Positions 54,296-62,086 of a DNA stretch of 64,000 nt are shown piece after piece (the first letter of the stretch is position 1; the number at the start of each line of letters is the position of its first letter). Origin of the DNA: Thermoanaerobaculia bacterium (GTDB taxonomy: Bacteria > Acidobacteriota > Thermoanaerobaculia > Multivoradales > J023); contig JAUIJL010000005.1 of the NCBI GenBank assembly GCA_030431255.1, positions 93,313-157,312 on the forward strand, in the 5' to 3' direction. Under the pieces are notes generated by a model. The model saw only the letters and a list, made by a program, of their open reading frames with translations. It was not told the DNA's origin and ran no database searches. A program made the translations under genes and the position numbers.

Positions 54296-55591
54296 TCAGC
54301 TGCCGATTCGCCCACCGACGAGGGAGTACCATTCACCCGCTTCGGCGGTGCCCAACCGGACCAAATACCGACCTGGAGCCAAGGTCTCGATCAGCTCTTG
54401 GCCGTTCTGACCGAAGCTTTGAGCGATCCGACGTCCCGACTGGTCATAGAGCACCATCCAGGTCACAGAGCCTTCCGCGAGGAGCGCCATCTCGGCACGC
54501 TCCCGAAGCTCGAAGGTGTAGGACTCCACCATCGATGGACCTCGGCTCATCGACGAAACCATGGCCTTGCCGACCGGTAGATCGGCGGCGCAGGCGAGGG
54601 ATCCGGCCATGGCGGGATCGGCGCAAAGGCCCATTTCGTCGGCGAGGGAGCGAGTCGAAGGCGTGGGGCCCTGCCTGAGCAACACGTCGTCGATCGGATC
54701 GTCCGGAACCTCGTCGCCCACGTCGTCGTTCTTGGTCGCCAGCTCGAGACCGCCGGAGCCAGGGGCGCGGAACAACACATCGTCGATCGGATCGTCCGGA
54801 ACCTCATCACCCACGTCGTCGTTCTTGGTCGCCAGCTCGAAGCCGCCGGAGCCGGGGGCGCGGAACAAGACGTCGTCGATCGGATCGTCCGGAACCTCGT
54901 CACCTACATCCCCATCGGTCTTGCTCGTGCCCGACACCGCCAAGGCATTGCGGAAGGGAATACGACCGGGATCCGCAAACAACACGTCGTCGATCGGATC
55001 GTCCGGAACCTCGTCGCCCACGTCGCCGTTTTTAACGGCTAGCTCGAAGCCACCGGGGCCGGGGGCACGGAACAACACGTCGTCGATCGGGTCGTCCGGA
55101 ACCTCGTCACCCACGTCTTCGTTCTTGGTGCCGCTCGATCGAGGTGCATACGGCGACAAGGCCAAGACCAAGCGGGTCGACTCCAGGCCGGCGTCCGAGC
55201 CACCCTCCGAGCGGATGCAGTAGTCACCGGCTTCCAGTCGCAGCAGACGTCCTGCCAACCAATCCACGCCCCCGGATCCAACCCCTTCGATCACCACCCT
55301 CGGATCGCCGGATCTGGACCGCCAGGAGTAGGTCTCCGCCAATAAATAGCCGGGTCGCTCAATCCTCAGCAGGACCTCCGGAGCCCCTTCGAGCTCCAAG
55401 ACCTGCCCCCGATCGAGGGCTCGATATTCAGCCTGCTCACAACCGGCGCCGTCCCTGGCTCCGACACCCTCCGAGCCAATCGACCCGAGCTCCAACGCAT
55501 TGGCGGCCAATGCGGGATTCACCAGCAAAAAAAGGTTGCTAAGAGTAGACACAAGGATGGAAAATAAACTATATTTATAGTTTTTGAGCAT
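54296..55591 (-). CDS. Secreted protein with five near-identical acidic repeats between two beta domains
   Basis: This 431-residue protein has a signal peptide (residues 1-30, ending NPALA). The start is preceded by GGGGGAG. A first beta-rich domain (LLRIERPGYLLAETYSWRSR and RLLRLEAGDYCIRSEGG) resembles pre-peptidase C-terminal folds. Five repeats follow with the 16-residue core DVGDEVPDDPIDDVLF, spaced 31, 38, 31 and 31 residues in the protein direction and linked by RAPGSGGFELATKND-like spacers. A second beta domain ends the chain (ESYTFELRERAEMALLAEGS and ETLAPGRYLVRLG). The repeats carry many Asp residues and might bind calcium, which is inference. No known family is recognised. It is convergent with the kinase operon. 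Confidence 0.85.
   Translation of the reverse strand: MLKNYKYSLFSILVSTLSNLFLLVNPALAANALELGSIGSEGVGARDGAGCEQAEYRALDRGQVLELEGAPEVLLRIERPGYLLAETYSWRSRSGDPRVVIEGVGSGGVDWLAGRLLRLEAGDYCIRSEGGSDAGLESTRLVLALSPYAPRSSGTKNEDVGDEVPDDPIDDVLFRAPGPGGFELAVKNGDVGDEVPDDPIDDVLFADPGRIPFRNALAVSGTSKTDGDVGDEVPDDPIDDVLFRAPGSGGFELATKNDDVGDEVPDDPIDDVLFRAPGSGGLELATKNDDVGDEVPDDPIDDVLLRQGPTPSTRSLADEMGLCADPAMAGSLACAADLPVGKAMVSSMSRGPSMVESYTFELRERAEMALLAEGSVTWMVLYDQSGRRIAQSFGQNGQELIETLAPGRYLVRLGTAEAGEWYSLVGGRIGS
54681..55130. repeat. Five direct DNA repeats encoding DVGDEVPDDPIDD units
   Basis: Near-identical copies of about 50-60 bases begin at 54681, 54774, 54867, 54981 and 55074, with spacing 93, 93, 114 and 93 bases. 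The core CGTCGATCGGATCGTCCGGA is almost unchanged across copies (one has a single G for A change). Synonymous positions are conserved as well, pointing to recent duplication or gene conversion. Confidence 0.92.
55566..55583. promoter_or_regulatory. AT-rich palindrome in the first codons of the repeat-protein gene
   Basis: AAACTATA (55566-55573) and TATAGTTT (55576-55583) form a perfect 8-bp inverted repeat with a 2-base centre. It covers codons 3-8 of the minus-strand gene. It is strikingly AT-rich against GC-rich surroundings, and could be a binding site or ease translation initiation. Confidence 0.4.
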
Positions 55592-55928
55592 ACGCTCCCC
55601 CTAGACGGGCCCAGTGCGCCCGAAAAATCTTTATTTTTGCTTACACAGGTCCCGGGTCCGGATCACCGGGGGCCGATCGGCGATCGCGAAGCGTTACTTA
55701 TTCGTCTTCGCTGCTCACTAAATAAGTAACGGGGGCCCAGGGGGAATTGGCTGGATTTGGATCAGGTTTCTTCTGATCTTTTGACCGGAAGCCTGTAGAT
55801 GGGGATTGAGACCTCGTTTACACAGCACCTTTGGATTGACATGATGCCCGGGCACCCGATCACGGGTTGGAAAGAAAACACGGCTTCGAGACATGAAGCT
55901 CGCGAAATACACATCAGGAGCGAATCAG
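55592..55928. promoter_or_regulatory. Divergent gap with an 11-bp inverted repeat
   Basis: CGTTACTTATT (55692-55702) and AATAAGTAACG (55721-55731) form a perfect 11-bp inverted repeat with an 18-base spacer, between the divergent repeat-protein and propeller genes. The wide spacer suits a dimeric regulator or a leader hairpin. No gene is visible in this stretch. Confidence 0.5.
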
Positions 55929-57554
55929 ATGCCTTCTACTCCAATGCTTTCTACAGCTAGGCCCAGATGGTGGCCCGCAGTCGCAATCCTCTGTTTGGCG
56001 ACCGCGGCTGAGGTTGCCCTTTGGATCTACTTCTCCGACAACATCATGCAGCAAGTGCTGTCCTCCTGGATGGTCGTCCTTGGAGCTTCGGCGCTGCTCG
56101 GCCTCTGGTGGCTGTTTTTCTCCCGTCTCCCGTGGAGAACAAAATTCCTGGGCCTGGCATCTGTCGCGGGAATCGGTCTCGTCTTCCTCGGGCTCTTCAG
56201 ATACGAGGGCCTCGGTGGCGACTTCAAGCCCATTTTCAAATCTCGTTTTGAAAAAACGACCGAGGAAAAGGTTGCCGAGCTCACACCCGAAGCTGCAAAA
56301 CGAATCGCGTCCCAGACCGCCGACGAAGGCGCCGAGAAGCTCGTAGCTACCGAAAGGGATTGGCCCGGCTTCCGGGGTCCTTATCGCGACGGCATCGCCC
56401 GTGGAGAGGAAGTGCGATCAGATTGGCATGAGCATCCGCCGAAGGCTGTCTGGCGACGCCCTGTCGGACCGGCGTGGTCGTCGTTCGCCTTGGTGGGCGA
56501 CTTCCTTTTCACCCAGGAGCAGAGGGGAGATTCCGAGGCCGTCGTGGCTTACCGGCCCGACACCGGGGAGGAAATCTGGGTACACACCAACCCGGGTCGT
56601 CACGAAACCTTTCTCGGCGGCATCGGCCCACGGGCCACCCCGACCTTCCACGACTCCCGTCTCTATGTCCTCGGAGCCACGGGAACCCTCGATTGTTTGG
56701 AGCCCACGACCGGAAAGGTGATCTGGAGCCGCCAGATCGCGGAGGATGCCGGTACCGAGCAGCTCGAGTTCGGATTCTCCGGCTCTCCTCTCGTGGTCGA
56801 CGACAAAGTGATCGTAAACCCGGGCAAGAATGTGCCCACTGGCGGCGATCCGTCCATGTACGACGGCAGCCCCCCAGGAGCCGTCATCGCCTACGATCGC
56901 CTGACCGGCGACATTGTGTGGAAGACCGGAATGCGACAGGCGGGTTACGGCGCGCCTCGGCTTGAGATCGTCGATGGCGAGCCTCAGATCTTGATCTTCA
57001 AAGCCTGGGGATTGTCGGGCCACGATCCCGCCACCGGCCGAGAGCTGTGGTGGTGGGAGTTCATCAATCCCTATGGGACCAACGCCGTTCAGCCGATCCT
57101 CACCGCGTCGGGGGATATCTACATCAGCACCGAGAGCACCGGCTCAGCTCTGCTCCACGTGAGCCGCCAAGCGGATGCTTGGACCGTCGAGCCGCGATGG
57201 GTTCGGCCCAACAAGATGCGCTTGCGTTTCAACGGCGGTGTTTTACAGGACAACCATGTCTATGGATTGGACGGAGGCATTCTGTCCGCCTTCGAGCTCG
57301 GGGAGGGCAAGAGAGCCTGGAAGAAAGGACGCTACCGATTCGGGCAAATCTTGATGCTCGAGGACTTCTTGCTCGTGCTGGCTGAAAACGGCGACGTCGC
57401 GTTGGTCCGGGTGTCGCCGGTATCGATGACCGAGGTCGGACGTTTCCACGCCATCGACGGACGCTGCTGGAACCACCCCGTGGTCCGAAACGGTCTGCTC
57501 TACGTGCGGAGCGATGAGGAAATGGCCTGTTACGACCTGCGAAAGGCTGGGTGA
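55929..57554 (+). CDS. Membrane-anchored PQQ-type beta-propeller protein
   Basis: I chose ATG 55929 (AGGAG upstream) over 55893, giving 541 residues. The N-terminus has three membrane segments (WPAVAILCLATAAEVALWIY, SWMVVLGASALLGLWWLFF and LGLASVAGIGLVFLGLF). After a linker the propeller begins with DWPGFRGPYRDGIARG, a phrase common in PQQ-like proteins of Planctomycetota and Acidobacteriota. Blade motifs follow (VVAYRPDTGEEIWVHTNP, LDCLEPTTGKVIWSRQI and VIAYDRLTGDIVWKTGM). It may be a structural or binding propeller rather than a true PQQ dehydrogenase. It lies 10 bases upstream of the SGNH-type gene. Confidence 0.85.
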   Translation: MPSTPMLSTARPRWWPAVAILCLATAAEVALWIYFSDNIMQQVLSSWMVVLGASALLGLWWLFFSRLPWRTKFLGLASVAGIGLVFLGLFRYEGLGGDFKPIFKSRFEKTTEEKVAELTPEAAKRIASQTADEGAEKLVATERDWPGFRGPYRDGIARGEEVRSDWHEHPPKAVWRRPVGPAWSSFALVGDFLFTQEQRGDSEAVVAYRPDTGEEIWVHTNPGRHETFLGGIGPRATPTFHDSRLYVLGATGTLDCLEPTTGKVIWSRQIAEDAGTEQLEFGFSGSPLVVDDKVIVNPGKNVPTGGDPSMYDGSPPGAVIAYDRLTGDIVWKTGMRQAGYGAPRLEIVDGEPQILIFKAWGLSGHDPATGRELWWWEFINPYGTNAVQPILTASGDIYISTESTGSALLHVSRQADAWTVEPRWVRPNKMRLRFNGGVLQDNHVYGLDGGILSAFELGEGKRAWKKGRYRFGQILMLEDFLLVLAENGDVALVRVSPVSMTEVGRFHAIDGRCWNHPVVRNGLLYVRSDEEMACYDLRKAG

Positions 57555-57564
57555 AGGGAATGCA

Positions 57565-58695
57565 ATGGCGGCGCTTTCCACTTTCGCCGGCACCTCATCG
57601 TTGAAAGGTCGGTTGATCAATCTCGGCCTCTTGGTGCTCTCCACCCTGGTGGCGTTGTTGCTCGCGGAGCTCCTGCTCAGGTCTTTCGTCCGGGTCGGCT
57701 CGTTTCAGTGGCAATCGGAATCCGGGCACCACTGGAATTCAGAGGACTCGAACCGGGACTATGTCTTGACCCCGGGATTTCGCGGCCGTCTCCGCGCCCC
57801 TGAATTCGACCATCCGGTAAGCGTCAATTCCCTCGGCTTTCGAGGGGAGGAGCCGGATCACGAAGAGCCACCGGGATTCGTCATCGGAGATTCCTTTGTC
57901 TTCGGCGTGGGTGCCGGAGAAGAAGAGACGATTCCCGCCCGCCTGGCTCTACACCTCGATCGCGCCGGGCAGCCACGGCCGGTTTGGAATCTGGGCATCC
58001 CCAGCCACTCTTCCCCCCAATACCGGTGGACCCTGGAAGCGCAAAGACGACACACTCGACCCGCTTGGATCGTGATCTGCGTTTTCATGGGTCGCTTGCC
58101 CAGCGACGCCAACGATTTGTGGGGAGCGGTGAGCTTCGAGGCGCAGCGGGCCCGATCGGCCGACGCCGACACGGGCCCGCCGAGTGGCTCCGATAACCGG
58201 TCGGCCACACCGCCCCGTGGCCCCGGCTTCATCAAACGGTTGCGTAAATCCCTCAAGTGGCTGCAGCGGCGCTCCGCCCTCTATACCTTCACCGCGTCGC
58301 GCATCGCCCCCAGCCTGCGGGCATGGCGCCATCGCGGCACCCAGCTGGCGGAGCTCGAGGTCCGAACCTTCGAGCAGGGATGGACCTATTTGCGCCGGGA
58401 TCTCTCGGCCATGTCCGAGATCGCCGCAGAGGACGACATTCCGATGTGGCTGGTCCACATCCCCGAGGCCTCGGATGTCATCAACAATGATTGGCGGATC
58501 TTCGAGCGTCTGAGAACGGTGGCCAACGAGCTGGATATTCCCCTCGTCGATTTGAGGCCGGTTTTCATGGAGGAGCCCGGCCGAAATCTCTACTATCCTT
58601 TAGACGGACATCTGAATCCCACCGGCTACGATCGCGTCGCGAAGGAAATCGCGGCCGCCATGCTGACGAAAAGCGGTCGAGACCGGGGGATCTGA
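57565..58695 (+). CDS. SGNH/GDSL hydrolase-like membrane-anchored protein
   Basis: The start at ATG 57565 (AAGGGAAT upstream) gives 376 residues. A membrane anchor lies near residues 14-35 (INLGLLVLSTLVALLLAELL). The block I motif GDS is in FVIGDSFVFGVGAGEEET, and block V DGHLNPTGYDRVA holds the catalytic Asp and His. This supports an esterase or acyl-transfer role on a surface substrate such as a polysaccharide. Its close spacing after the propeller gene implies co-transcription. Confidence 0.82.
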   Translation: MAALSTFAGTSSLKGRLINLGLLVLSTLVALLLAELLLRSFVRVGSFQWQSESGHHWNSEDSNRDYVLTPGFRGRLRAPEFDHPVSVNSLGFRGEEPDHEEPPGFVIGDSFVFGVGAGEEETIPARLALHLDRAGQPRPVWNLGIPSHSSPQYRWTLEAQRRHTRPAWIVICVFMGRLPSDANDLWGAVSFEAQRARSADADTGPPSGSDNRSATPPRGPGFIKRLRKSLKWLQRRSALYTFTASRIAPSLRAWRHRGTQLAELEVRTFEQGWTYLRRDLSAMSEIAAEDDIPMWLVHIPEASDVINNDWRIFERLRTVANELDIPLVDLRPVFMEEPGRNLYYPLDGHLNPTGYDRVAKEIAAAMLTKSGRDRGI

Positions 58696-58858
58696 TCCGC
58701 AACAGCTTCCATCTCCGGGAGGATGCCGAGATGGTCGGCCATGTGTTTTCGGCCGAGATCGCGGAAAATTGTGCTCGATGTCGCGCTACCTATTGAGCTA
58801 AGTCTCACTTTCAAAACTCTGATCTTCTTAACCCCCAGGCTCCTTGAGGAATCTAACC

Positions 58859-60187
58859 ATGGGCATTGTGCCGTCTTTGGTCGACCGTCTATCCCCCGCT
58901 CCACGCGTTTGCCTCTTCTTGGCCTTCTTCACCTTTGTCCTCTGCACTGCCGGCGCCGCCTCTGCCGTCGATCCCGCTTCCCAAGAACGGGTTTGGATCA
59001 CCGTCGGTGCGGACGCTTTTGAGATGCTTCAGCATGCGGACGAGATCCAGCTCGACGCACAACCGCTGCGCGCCTATCAGGAACAAGACGAGGTGGTGAT
59101 CACCCAGGTCAGCGCCCTAGACCTGCAGAGCATTTCAGGTTTGATCCACAAGTATTTCGAGCGCTGCAGCGGCTTTATGGTCCATCCCGACCTGGACCAC
59201 GCGGTCGAAACCCTGAATCGTCAACACGCCCAGCGGGGCGCTACGATCGAATACCTCCTCGATCAACAGACCGCCATGGCCGCTCTGCAACCCAGGCTAC
59301 AGGCCGAAAACATCCGCGAAACCATCGAGCGGCTGTCCACCGACTTCAACAATCGCTACTACGGTCACCCGTCCGGCCAAGCCGCCGCGGAGTGGATTCG
59401 CGACCTCTGGCAAGGCTATGCCGCCGGCCGTGAGCATGCGACGGTGGAGCTGGTGCAGCACGCTTGGACTCAGCCCTCTGTGATCCTGACGATTGAAGGT
59501 AGCCACTACCCCAATGAATTCGTGGTGCTCGGCGGTCATCTAGATTCCATCTCCTCGGGCTCCGGCAACCCGGATTTCTTAGCCCCCGGCGCGGACGACA
59601 ACGCATCCGGCATCGCCACCCTCAGCGAGGTGGCCAGGGTGATGCTGACCCAGAATTTCAGGCCCAAACGCACGGTGCAATTCATGGGATATGCCGCTGA
59701 AGAGGTCGGTCTTCTGGGCTCCCGTGACATCGCGGCCGAGTATGAGGCCGCCGGCACCGAGGTGGTCGCCGTGCTGCAGCTCGACATGACCGCATTCAAC
59801 GGCTCCGCGGAAGACATCGCCCTGCTTTCGGACTTCACGAATTCCACCCTCACCTCGTTCGTGGGCCAATTGGTGGACACCTACCAGCCCGAGCTGATGA
59901 GAACCAGCACCGCCTGCGGCTACGGCTGCTCCGATCACGCGTCGTGGCATCGGGAAGGCTACCCTGCCGCCATGGCCTTCGAGGCTCGTTTCGGCCAGCA
60001 CAACTCCTCCATTCACAGCACCGGAGATACTCTGGCAACCCTCGGCAACAGCGGTGACCACGCCCTCAAATTCGCCCGATTGGGCCTGGCTTTCGCCGTG
60101 GAGATCAGCACCGACGAGCTCGGCGAGGTGTTCTTCAACGGCTTCGAAAGCGGCGACCTCACCGCTTGGAGCGTCGTCGAGCCATGA
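58859..60187 (+). CDS. Secreted M28-family zinc aminopeptidase with a C-terminal DGFESGD-type tag
   Basis: The start at ATG 58859 (GAGGA upstream) gives 442 residues. A signal peptide spans about residues 1-36 (FLAFFTFVLCTAGAASA). The two-zinc site is complete: His/Asp in VVLGGHLDSIS, Asp in GADDNASGIATL, Glu-Glu in AAEEVGLLGS, Asp in LQLDMTAFNG, and His in SDHASWHREGYP. This matches leucine-type aminopeptidases of family M28. The C-terminus ends FFNGFESGDLTAWSVVEP, shared with two neighbouring proteins. The stop overlaps the start of the next gene (ATGA). Confidence 0.92.
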   Translation: MGIVPSLVDRLSPAPRVCLFLAFFTFVLCTAGAASAVDPASQERVWITVGADAFEMLQHADEIQLDAQPLRAYQEQDEVVITQVSALDLQSISGLIHKYFERCSGFMVHPDLDHAVETLNRQHAQRGATIEYLLDQQTAMAALQPRLQAENIRETIERLSTDFNNRYYGHPSGQAAAEWIRDLWQGYAAGREHATVELVQHAWTQPSVILTIEGSHYPNEFVVLGGHLDSISSGSGNPDFLAPGADDNASGIATLSEVARVMLTQNFRPKRTVQFMGYAAEEVGLLGSRDIAAEYEAAGTEVVAVLQLDMTAFNGSAEDIALLSDFTNSTLTSFVGQLVDTYQPELMRTSTACGYGCSDHASWHREGYPAAMAFEARFGQHNSSIHSTGDTLATLGNSGDHALKFARLGLAFAVEISTDELGEVFFNGFESGDLTAWSVVEP

Positions 60188-61887
60188 GCTGCCGGCAATC
60201 CCTCCGAACCGTCACCCTCGGCCTGGGATGGATCGCCCTGCTCACCGCCGGCTCCGCGGGAGCGCAGCTGCAGCCTCCTCAGGATCCGGTAGGAAATCCG
60301 ACCACGCCGAGCAAGGCCTCTCTGGGTAAGGTGCTTTTTTGGGATGAGCAGCTTTCTTCTACCCGGACCGTGGCCTGCGGCACTTGTCACATCCCACGGG
60401 ACGGTGGCGGCGACCCAAGATCCGCCGCGAATCCCGGTGCCGTGCATCCCGGGCTCGACGGTGTCTTCGGAGGGCCCGACGACATTTTCGGATCCCCTGG
60501 AGTGCCCGCCAGCAGGACCGACGGCACCTACATCCTCGACAGCACGTTCGGGCTGGCTCCCCAGGTGACCGGTCGCCGGACCTCCTCATCGATCAACGCC
60601 GGTTACTCTCCCACCTTATTCTGGGACGGCCGGGCCGCCGGCGAATTCGTCGATCCGGTCACCGACCAAGTGGTCCTCGCCTCCGGAGCGGCCCTGGAAT
60701 CCCAAGCCTTGGGCCCCCTGGTCAATGACGTGGAGATGGCCCATGAAGGCCGGACGTGGCCCGAGGTGCTGGCCAGAATCACCGCTTCAGAGCCTCTCGC
60801 CCTGGCTTCGGACGCACCCCAGGCGCTATTGGATTGGATCGATGGGCGGAGCTACGAGCAGCTCTTCACCGATGCCTTCGGCACCCCCGGCATCACCGCC
60901 CCGAGGATCGGCATGGCGATCGCCGCCTATGAGCGCACCCAATTCACCAACCAGGCTCCCTTCGATACTTTTCTCGCCACCGGCAGCGGTCTGACGCCCC
61001 TGGAGCAACAGGGACGCTCGGTCTTCGTAGCTTCCAGCTGCGACCGTTGCCACAGCCTGGACATCACCTCCGACCACGACTTCCATTTCACCGGCGTCCG
61101 TCCGCAAGCGGACGATGCGGGACGTTTCGACGTCACCATGGTGGAAGAGGACCGGGGCAAAATGCGGACCCCGAGCCTGCGCAATGTGGAGCTACGGCCG
61201 CCCTTCATGCGCAACGGTAGATTCGCCTCTCTGGAAGCGGTAGTGGACTTCTACGACCGCGGCGGTGACTTCGACGCTCCCAACAAGGATCCTTTGGTGC
61301 GAGAGCTGAATCTCACTCCCACGGAGCGGAACGCCCTGCTCGCGTTTCTCAGGCGTCCATTGACCGACCCCCGACTGCGGGACGGCCTGGCTCCCTTCGA
61401 CCGTCCTGGGCTTTATTCGGAGTCGAGCCGGGTTCCCGTGGTCGGCGGCACGGGCGTGCCCACCGCGGAGGGACCGACACCGAGAATCGTGGCGCTCGAG
61501 CCACCTCTCTTGGGCAATCCCGGATTCACCGTCGCTCTCTTCGACGCCGGAGCAGGAGGCACCCAGGCGACCCTGGCCATCGATTTCCAGGACCCCGGGC
61601 TCACCCAACCGGGCTCCGCGGCGTTCGCCCTCGAAACCGTAAGCCTCGAGGTGGCCAAAAGCGGTGATCGCTTCGCCTCCGTCAGCCTGGCGATTCCCAA
61701 TGACGACACTTGGTTGGGACGCCCCCTCTTCGGCCGCTGGTATATCCCCGGCGCCGGCAGCGGAGCCGGCACCGCGGTTTCGAATCTGGTGACCTTCCGG
61801 ATCTTCAGCTCCTTGCAGAACGGGGCCCTTTTCCTCGACGGATTCGAGTCCAGTGACCTATCGAGGTGGACCTCGGTCTCACCTTAG
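60184..61887 (+). CDS. Di-haem cytochrome c peroxidase/MauG-like exported protein
   Basis: The start at ATG 60184 overlaps the M28 stop by 4 bases and gives 567 residues. A signal peptide covers about residues 1-28 (LGWIALLTAGSAGAQ). Two c-type haem sites are visible, CGTCH near residue 65 and CDRCH near 285. The region MRTPSLRNVELRPPFMRNGR is typical of cytochrome c peroxidases. The last 130 residues form an added beta domain, and the chain ends FLDGFESSDLSRWTSVSP. It may reduce peroxide or carry out another oxidation outside the cytoplasm. Confidence 0.9.
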   Translation: MSCRQSLRTVTLGLGWIALLTAGSAGAQLQPPQDPVGNPTTPSKASLGKVLFWDEQLSSTRTVACGTCHIPRDGGGDPRSAANPGAVHPGLDGVFGGPDDIFGSPGVPASRTDGTYILDSTFGLAPQVTGRRTSSSINAGYSPTLFWDGRAAGEFVDPVTDQVVLASGAALESQALGPLVNDVEMAHEGRTWPEVLARITASEPLALASDAPQALLDWIDGRSYEQLFTDAFGTPGITAPRIGMAIAAYERTQFTNQAPFDTFLATGSGLTPLEQQGRSVFVASSCDRCHSLDITSDHDFHFTGVRPQADDAGRFDVTMVEEDRGKMRTPSLRNVELRPPFMRNGRFASLEAVVDFYDRGGDFDAPNKDPLVRELNLTPTERNALLAFLRRPLTDPRLRDGLAPFDRPGLYSESSRVPVVGGTGVPTAEGPTPRIVALEPPLLGNPGFTVALFDAGAGGTQATLAIDFQDPGLTQPGSAAFALETVSLEVAKSGDRFASVSLAIPNDDTWLGRPLFGRWYIPGAGSGAGTAVSNLVTFRIFSSLQNGALFLDGFESSDLSRWTSVSP

Positions 61888-61934
61888 TCGGCCGACCGCC
61901 TAACGCCTACCGGCTACCGCCTGAATAGAGTCAG

Positions 61935-61963
61935 GCTCGGTGCTGCCGCGCGCAGCACCGAGC
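61935..61963. terminator. Hairpin after the cytochrome c peroxidase gene
   Basis: GCTCGGTGCTG (61935-61945) pairs perfectly with CAGCACCGAGC (61953-61963), with a 7-base loop. It lies about 50 bases after the stop and has no T tract, so it may end transcription together with Rho or stabilise the 3' end. Confidence 0.6.
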
Positions 61964-62086
61964 GCGCGCGGCTCCAAAGCCAAGGCGGGGAACACAAGCG
62001 AAATACAGGTGAAGACCCCAGGCGGAGAGCCGCACCCGAGCCTTTTGTAGATGACGTCCTTTGAACCCCCTTCTCAAGGAAACGAC

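Noticed and set aside
54681-55130. CRISPR array suggested by direct repeats at 93-base spacing
   Set aside because: The spacers are also similar to each other, the repeats keep a reading frame, and they lie in a secreted protein gene; no cas genes are present.
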